DNA from: Rhodospirillales bacterium
GTDB taxonomy: Bacteria; Pseudomonadota; Alphaproteobacteria; Acetobacterales; Acetobacteraceae
Length of the DNA stretch: 62,619 bases
Direction: 5' to 3'
Assembly: GCA_028869595.1 (NCBI GenBank)
Contig: JAGWRU010000108.1
Coordinates: 1-62,619, forward strand
Position 1 is the stretch's first letter, and each line of letters starts with the position of its first letter. The position numbers and the translations under genes were made by a program. Below the pieces are notes generated by a model that saw nothing but the letters and a program-made list of their open reading frames with translations, was not told the DNA's origin and searched no databases. Below, piece after piece: positions 60,077-62,619 of the stretch.

Positions 60077-61068
60077 GCGATCCGGCATTCTGGCGCGGAC
60101 GGCGCGTCCTGGTGACCGGCGGGGCAGGGTTTCTCGGCGCCAATCTGTGCCACGCGCTGGCCGCACGCGGCGCGGAGGTGACGGCGCTCGATGGGTTTCT
60201 GTTCGGCGGCGGCGCCAATCCCGCCAATCTGGAGGAGGCGCCGGGACCCGGGCGGATCGAGCTGGTGCGCGGCGATATCCGCGAGATCGATCTGCGCCCG
60301 CTCTGCGAAGGCCGTGCGGTGATCTTCAATCTTGCCGCCCAGACATCGCATATGGGTGGGCAGGCCGATCCGCTGGCCGATATCGCGGTGAACGCGGTCG
60401 CCCAGGTGCGGCTGATCCAGGCTATGCGTGAGGCGGCGCCGCAGGCGGTGGTGGTGCATGCTTCCACCCGCCAATTCTATGGCCGGGTGGAGAAGCTGCC
60501 GGTCGATGAAAACCAGCCCGTGGCGCCGCCGGATGCCAATGGCGTGTCGAAATTCGCCGGCGAGCAATACTGGATGCTGGAGCATCGTGTGCATCATCGC
60601 CCGGTGACGGCGCTGCGGCTGACCAATTGCTACGGTCCGCGTCTGCGCATCCGCGATGCGCGCCAGACCTTCCTGGGCATCTGGCTGCGCGCCGTGCTGG
60701 AAGGCAGACCCTTCGAGGTCTGGGGCGGAGAGCAGCTGCGCGACATGACCTATGTCGATGACGTCACCGAAGCCTTTCTGGCGGCGGCGGAAAATCCGGC
60801 CTGTCACGGGCGGATTTTCAATATCGGCGGCGCCCCGCCGGCCAGTCTGCGGCGGATCGCCGAGATATTGGTGCGCGCCGCCGGCGCCGGGGCCGAGTTC
60901 GTGGTGAAGGAATTTCCGCCCGAACGGGCCAGTATCGATATCGGCAGCTACCACGCCGATGACCGGGCGTTTCGCGCGGCCAGCCTCTGGGCGCCGCGCA
61001 TCGGGCTGGAGGAGGGGATCGCGGCCAGCCTCGCCTGGTTCCGCCCGCGCATGGCACGCTACCTGTGA
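60073..61068 (+). CDS. NAD-dependent nucleotide-sugar epimerase/dehydratase (extended SDR)
   Basis: A 331-residue extended SDR. The NAD motif is VLVTGGAGFLGANL; the active-site Ser/Thr region is VVHASTRQFYG; the usual Tyr-X3-Lys is Asn156-Gly-Val-Ser-Lys160. The sugar-nucleotide part contains RLTNCYGPRLRIRDARQTF and EQLRDMTYVDDV. From memory, a subfamily with STRQ-YG and NG-x-x-K shares this Asn, so it may be normal there rather than a defect. The stop overlaps the GTG start of the aminotransferase gene (GTGA). Likely makes or modifies a nucleotide sugar for a surface glycan. Confidence 0.87.
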   Translation: MSDPAFWRGRRVLVTGGAGFLGANLCHALAARGAEVTALDGFLFGGGANPANLEEAPGPGRIELVRGDIREIDLRPLCEGRAVIFNLAAQTSHMGGQADPLADIAVNAVAQVRLIQAMREAAPQAVVVHASTRQFYGRVEKLPVDENQPVAPPDANGVSKFAGEQYWMLEHRVHHRPVTALRLTNCYGPRLRIRDARQTFLGIWLRAVLEGRPFEVWGGEQLRDMTYVDDVTEAFLAAAENPACHGRIFNIGGAPPASLRRIAEILVRAAGAGAEFVVKEFPPERASIDIGSYHADDRAFRAASLWAPRIGLEEGIAASLAWFRPRMARYL

Positions 61069-62189
61069 ACGCGCCGGTCAAACCCGCCGATCCCGGTGCC
61101 GCCTACCGCGCGCATCAGGCCGAGATCGACGCGGCGGTGGCGCGGGTGCTGGCATCGGGATGGTATATTCTCGGCGCCGAGGGCAAGGCGTTCGAGGCGG
61201 CGTTCGCCGCATTCCTGGGAACCGGCCACGCGATCGGCTGCGCCAACGGCACCGATGCGCTGGTACTGGCGCTGCGCGGGCTGGGCATCGGCCCGGGGAT
61301 GACGGTCGCGACGGTGTCCCATACGGCGGTCGCCACGGTGGCGGCGATCGAGATGGTGGGCGCGACGCCGCTGCTGCTGGATATCGAGCCGGGGCTCTAC
61401 ACGCTCGATCCCGGCGAGCTGGCTTCGGTGCTGGCCGCCCCGCCTGCCGGCCTGCCGCCGATCCGCGCCGTGGTGGCGGTGCATCTCTATGGCCAGGCCG
61501 CCGATCTGGATGCGATCCTGCCGCTATGCCGCGCCCACTCCGTGGCGCTGATCGAGGATTGCGCCCAGGCGCATGGCGCGACGCTGCATGGCAGGATGCT
61601 GGGCGGCATCGGCGATGTGGCGAGTTTCAGCTTTTATCCGACAAAAAATCTCGGCGCGCTGGGCGATGGCGGGGCGGTCGCGACCTCGGATGCGGCGTTG
61701 GCCACGCGCATCGCGGCGCTGCGCCAATATGGCTGGCATACGCATTATATTTCCGACGAGGCGGGGATGAATTCCCGTCTCGATGAAATCCAGGCGGCGA
61801 TTCTCGGCGTGCGGCTGCGCCATCTGGCGGCGGATACGGCGCGCCGGCAGGCGATCGCATCGCGCTACGATGCCGCCCTGCGCGACTTGGGCCGGATCGC
61901 CCCGGTGCAGCGGCGCGATGGCGCAGCGCATGTCTTTCATCAATATGTGATCGAGGTTGCCGAGCGCGAGGCGGTGCGAGCGGCCATGAAGGAAAGCGGC
62001 GTCGGCACGCTGATCCATTATCCGATGGCGGTGCATCAGCAGCCCGCCTATCGCGACCGCGTCGCTCTCGGCCCGCGCGGCTGCAAGGTATCGGAACAGG
62101 CCGCCGCGCGCGTCCTCAGTCTGCCGATCCATCCGGAACTCACGGATGCGGAGGTCGAAAGAGTGGAGAAGGCACTGGCACGCCTGTAA
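61065..62189 (+). CDS. DegT/DnrJ/EryC1/StrS family sugar aminotransferase
   Basis: A 374-residue PLP enzyme that aminates keto-sugars bound to nucleotides. Seen are GWYILGAEGKAFEAAFAAFL, CANGTDALVLALRGLGIGPG, VVAVHLYGQAADLDAI, IEDCAQAHGA and the PLP Lys in FSFYPTKNLGALGDGG (Lys194). The GTG start overlaps the epimerase stop. With the upstream epimerase it could supply an amino sugar; a dehydratase producing the keto-sugar is not seen unless the epimerase-like protein does so. Confidence 0.92.
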   Translation: MNAPVKPADPGAAYRAHQAEIDAAVARVLASGWYILGAEGKAFEAAFAAFLGTGHAIGCANGTDALVLALRGLGIGPGMTVATVSHTAVATVAAIEMVGATPLLLDIEPGLYTLDPGELASVLAAPPAGLPPIRAVVAVHLYGQAADLDAILPLCRAHSVALIEDCAQAHGATLHGRMLGGIGDVASFSFYPTKNLGALGDGGAVATSDAALATRIAALRQYGWHTHYISDEAGMNSRLDEIQAAILGVRLRHLAADTARRQAIASRYDAALRDLGRIAPVQRRDGAAHVFHQYVIEVAEREAVRAAMKESGVGTLIHYPMAVHQQPAYRDRVALGPRGCKVSEQAAARVLSLPIHPELTDAEVERVEKALARL

Positions 62190-62267
62190 TCCGCCAGGCC
62201 TTCCCACCGTTTTTCGCGACAAGCCGTATCGGCGGATGGCTGCGTACAGCCGGCACCGCCGCCTTAT

Positions 62268-62552
62268 TCACCCGTTTCCCTGCTGGTCGAGGCTGGGCAT
62301 CTGCACGAAACCCATGACGGACGGTGCGGGCTTGCCCTGATGGGTTGCGACATAGCGCGCGATCGACGCAGCCGCTTCATACGCCGCCGTGCCGCGATAG
62401 AAACCGGCCGGGGCTGCGTTGACGGAGCCCGCTTCGGCCTGACCGCTGACGGTTGCGACCAGCGGGTCGGGGCCGGCATGCAGGCTCGCGGCCTGGGCGA
62501 AGCCGGTGCCCAGCATCAGCGCGGCGACGGTGGCGATCAGCATGGTCTTCAT
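62268..62552 (-). CDS. Small secreted protein, unknown function
   Basis: A 94-residue protein with a clean signal peptide (MKTMLIATVAALMLGTGFAQA, cleaved before ASLH) and a short mature region rich in Ala, Gly and Ser ending MPSLDQQGNG. AGGAAC lies before ATG 62552. No family recognised; it is exported and probably periplasmic. It converges on the DegT aminotransferase gene with 78 bases between. The 67 bases to the window end contain only its upstream region. Confidence 0.65.
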   Translation of the reverse strand: MKTMLIATVAALMLGTGFAQAASLHAGPDPLVATVSGQAEAGSVNAAPAGFYRGTAAYEAAASIARYVATHQGKPAPSVMGFVQMPSLDQQGNG

Positions 62553-62619
62553 GGTCGTGTTCCTGTCTGAAAGGCAGTTGCCCGGAATGGATCAACCGCT
62601 TGCCGATCAGACCGGGCAG

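Noticed and set aside
1-62619. tRNA, rRNA, CRISPR array, insertion sequence or phage genes
   Set aside because: I looked for CCA-ending cloverleafs, regularly spaced repeats, transposase motifs and phage structural genes while reading and saw none; a tRNA could still be missed without a dedicated search (tRNAscan-SE would settle this).

Overview
The window is about 62.6 kb of very GC-rich bacterial chromosome. It is densely packed, and many neighbouring genes share ATGA, GTGA or TGATG overlaps. A Shemin-type 5-aminolevulinate synthase, a FliX flagellar assembly protein beside flgI, and a DksA-type protein with a reduced zinc site point to the Alphaproteobacteria. A Rhodospirillales/Acetobacteraceae-like organism is my inference, not something proved by the sequence. 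No rRNA, tRNA, CRISPR array, insertion sequence or prophage was recognised.

Layout. 1-5.7 kb: 3' end of a hydantoinase B gene, a LolA-like carrier, a PuuD-type amidotransferase, an FAH-family hydrolase overlapping exonuclease III, and an orphan TRAP binding protein followed by a GntR regulator. 5.8-12.5 kb: a six-gene minus-strand operon (LLM flavin monooxygenase, polar amino-acid ABC transporter, compact FAD protein, DAO-family oxidase) divergent from a LysR gene. 12.5-19.2 kb: M20 amidohydrolase, class II aldolase, lipoprotein, EamA transporter, hemA, nucleoside hydrolase and a DUF1345 membrane protein. 19.2-23.5 kb: siroheme and sulfur assimilation (cobA divergent from cysI, cysG N-terminal-domain gene, cysK). 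23.5-27.6 kb: a segment with more A+T-rich text carrying a class III aminotransferase, FCD-type GntR, haloacid-dehalogenase-like and epoxide-hydrolase-like genes, probably acquired. 27.6-29.5 kb: OtnC/OtnK four-carbon sugar-acid pair. 29.5-34.9 kb: flagellar genes (flgI, flgJ-type, FlgN-like, fliX) interleaved with two glycosyltransferases, then dksA. 34.9-40 kb: pgpA, soluble lytic transglycosylase, MBL hydrolase, SDR and a dehalogenase-like hydrolase. 40.1-45.4 kb: IclR regulator, DapA-family lyase, SsuABC/TauABC-type transporter and SDR, apparently one catabolic unit. 45.4-53.5 kb: NRAMP-like transporter, cysS, trmJ, multicopper oxidase, rpsD, prfC. 53.5-62.6 kb: aminotransferase, DUF6481 protein, Ldh_2 dehydrogenase, asd with a probable attenuator leader, DUF445 protein, a coupled hydrolase-epimerase-DegT aminotransferase cassette and a small secreted protein.

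The most interesting signals are non-coding. A 26-codon reading frame beginning M-T-M-W-I-I-T precedes an intrinsic-terminator-like hairpin upstream of asd, which looks like aspartate-family attenuation. The rpsD-prfC spacer holds a segment that can pair either with a far upstream arm or with an adjacent downstream arm. Among protein systems, the LysR-controlled monooxygenase/ABC/oxidase operon is the best candidate for an uncharacterised pathway.
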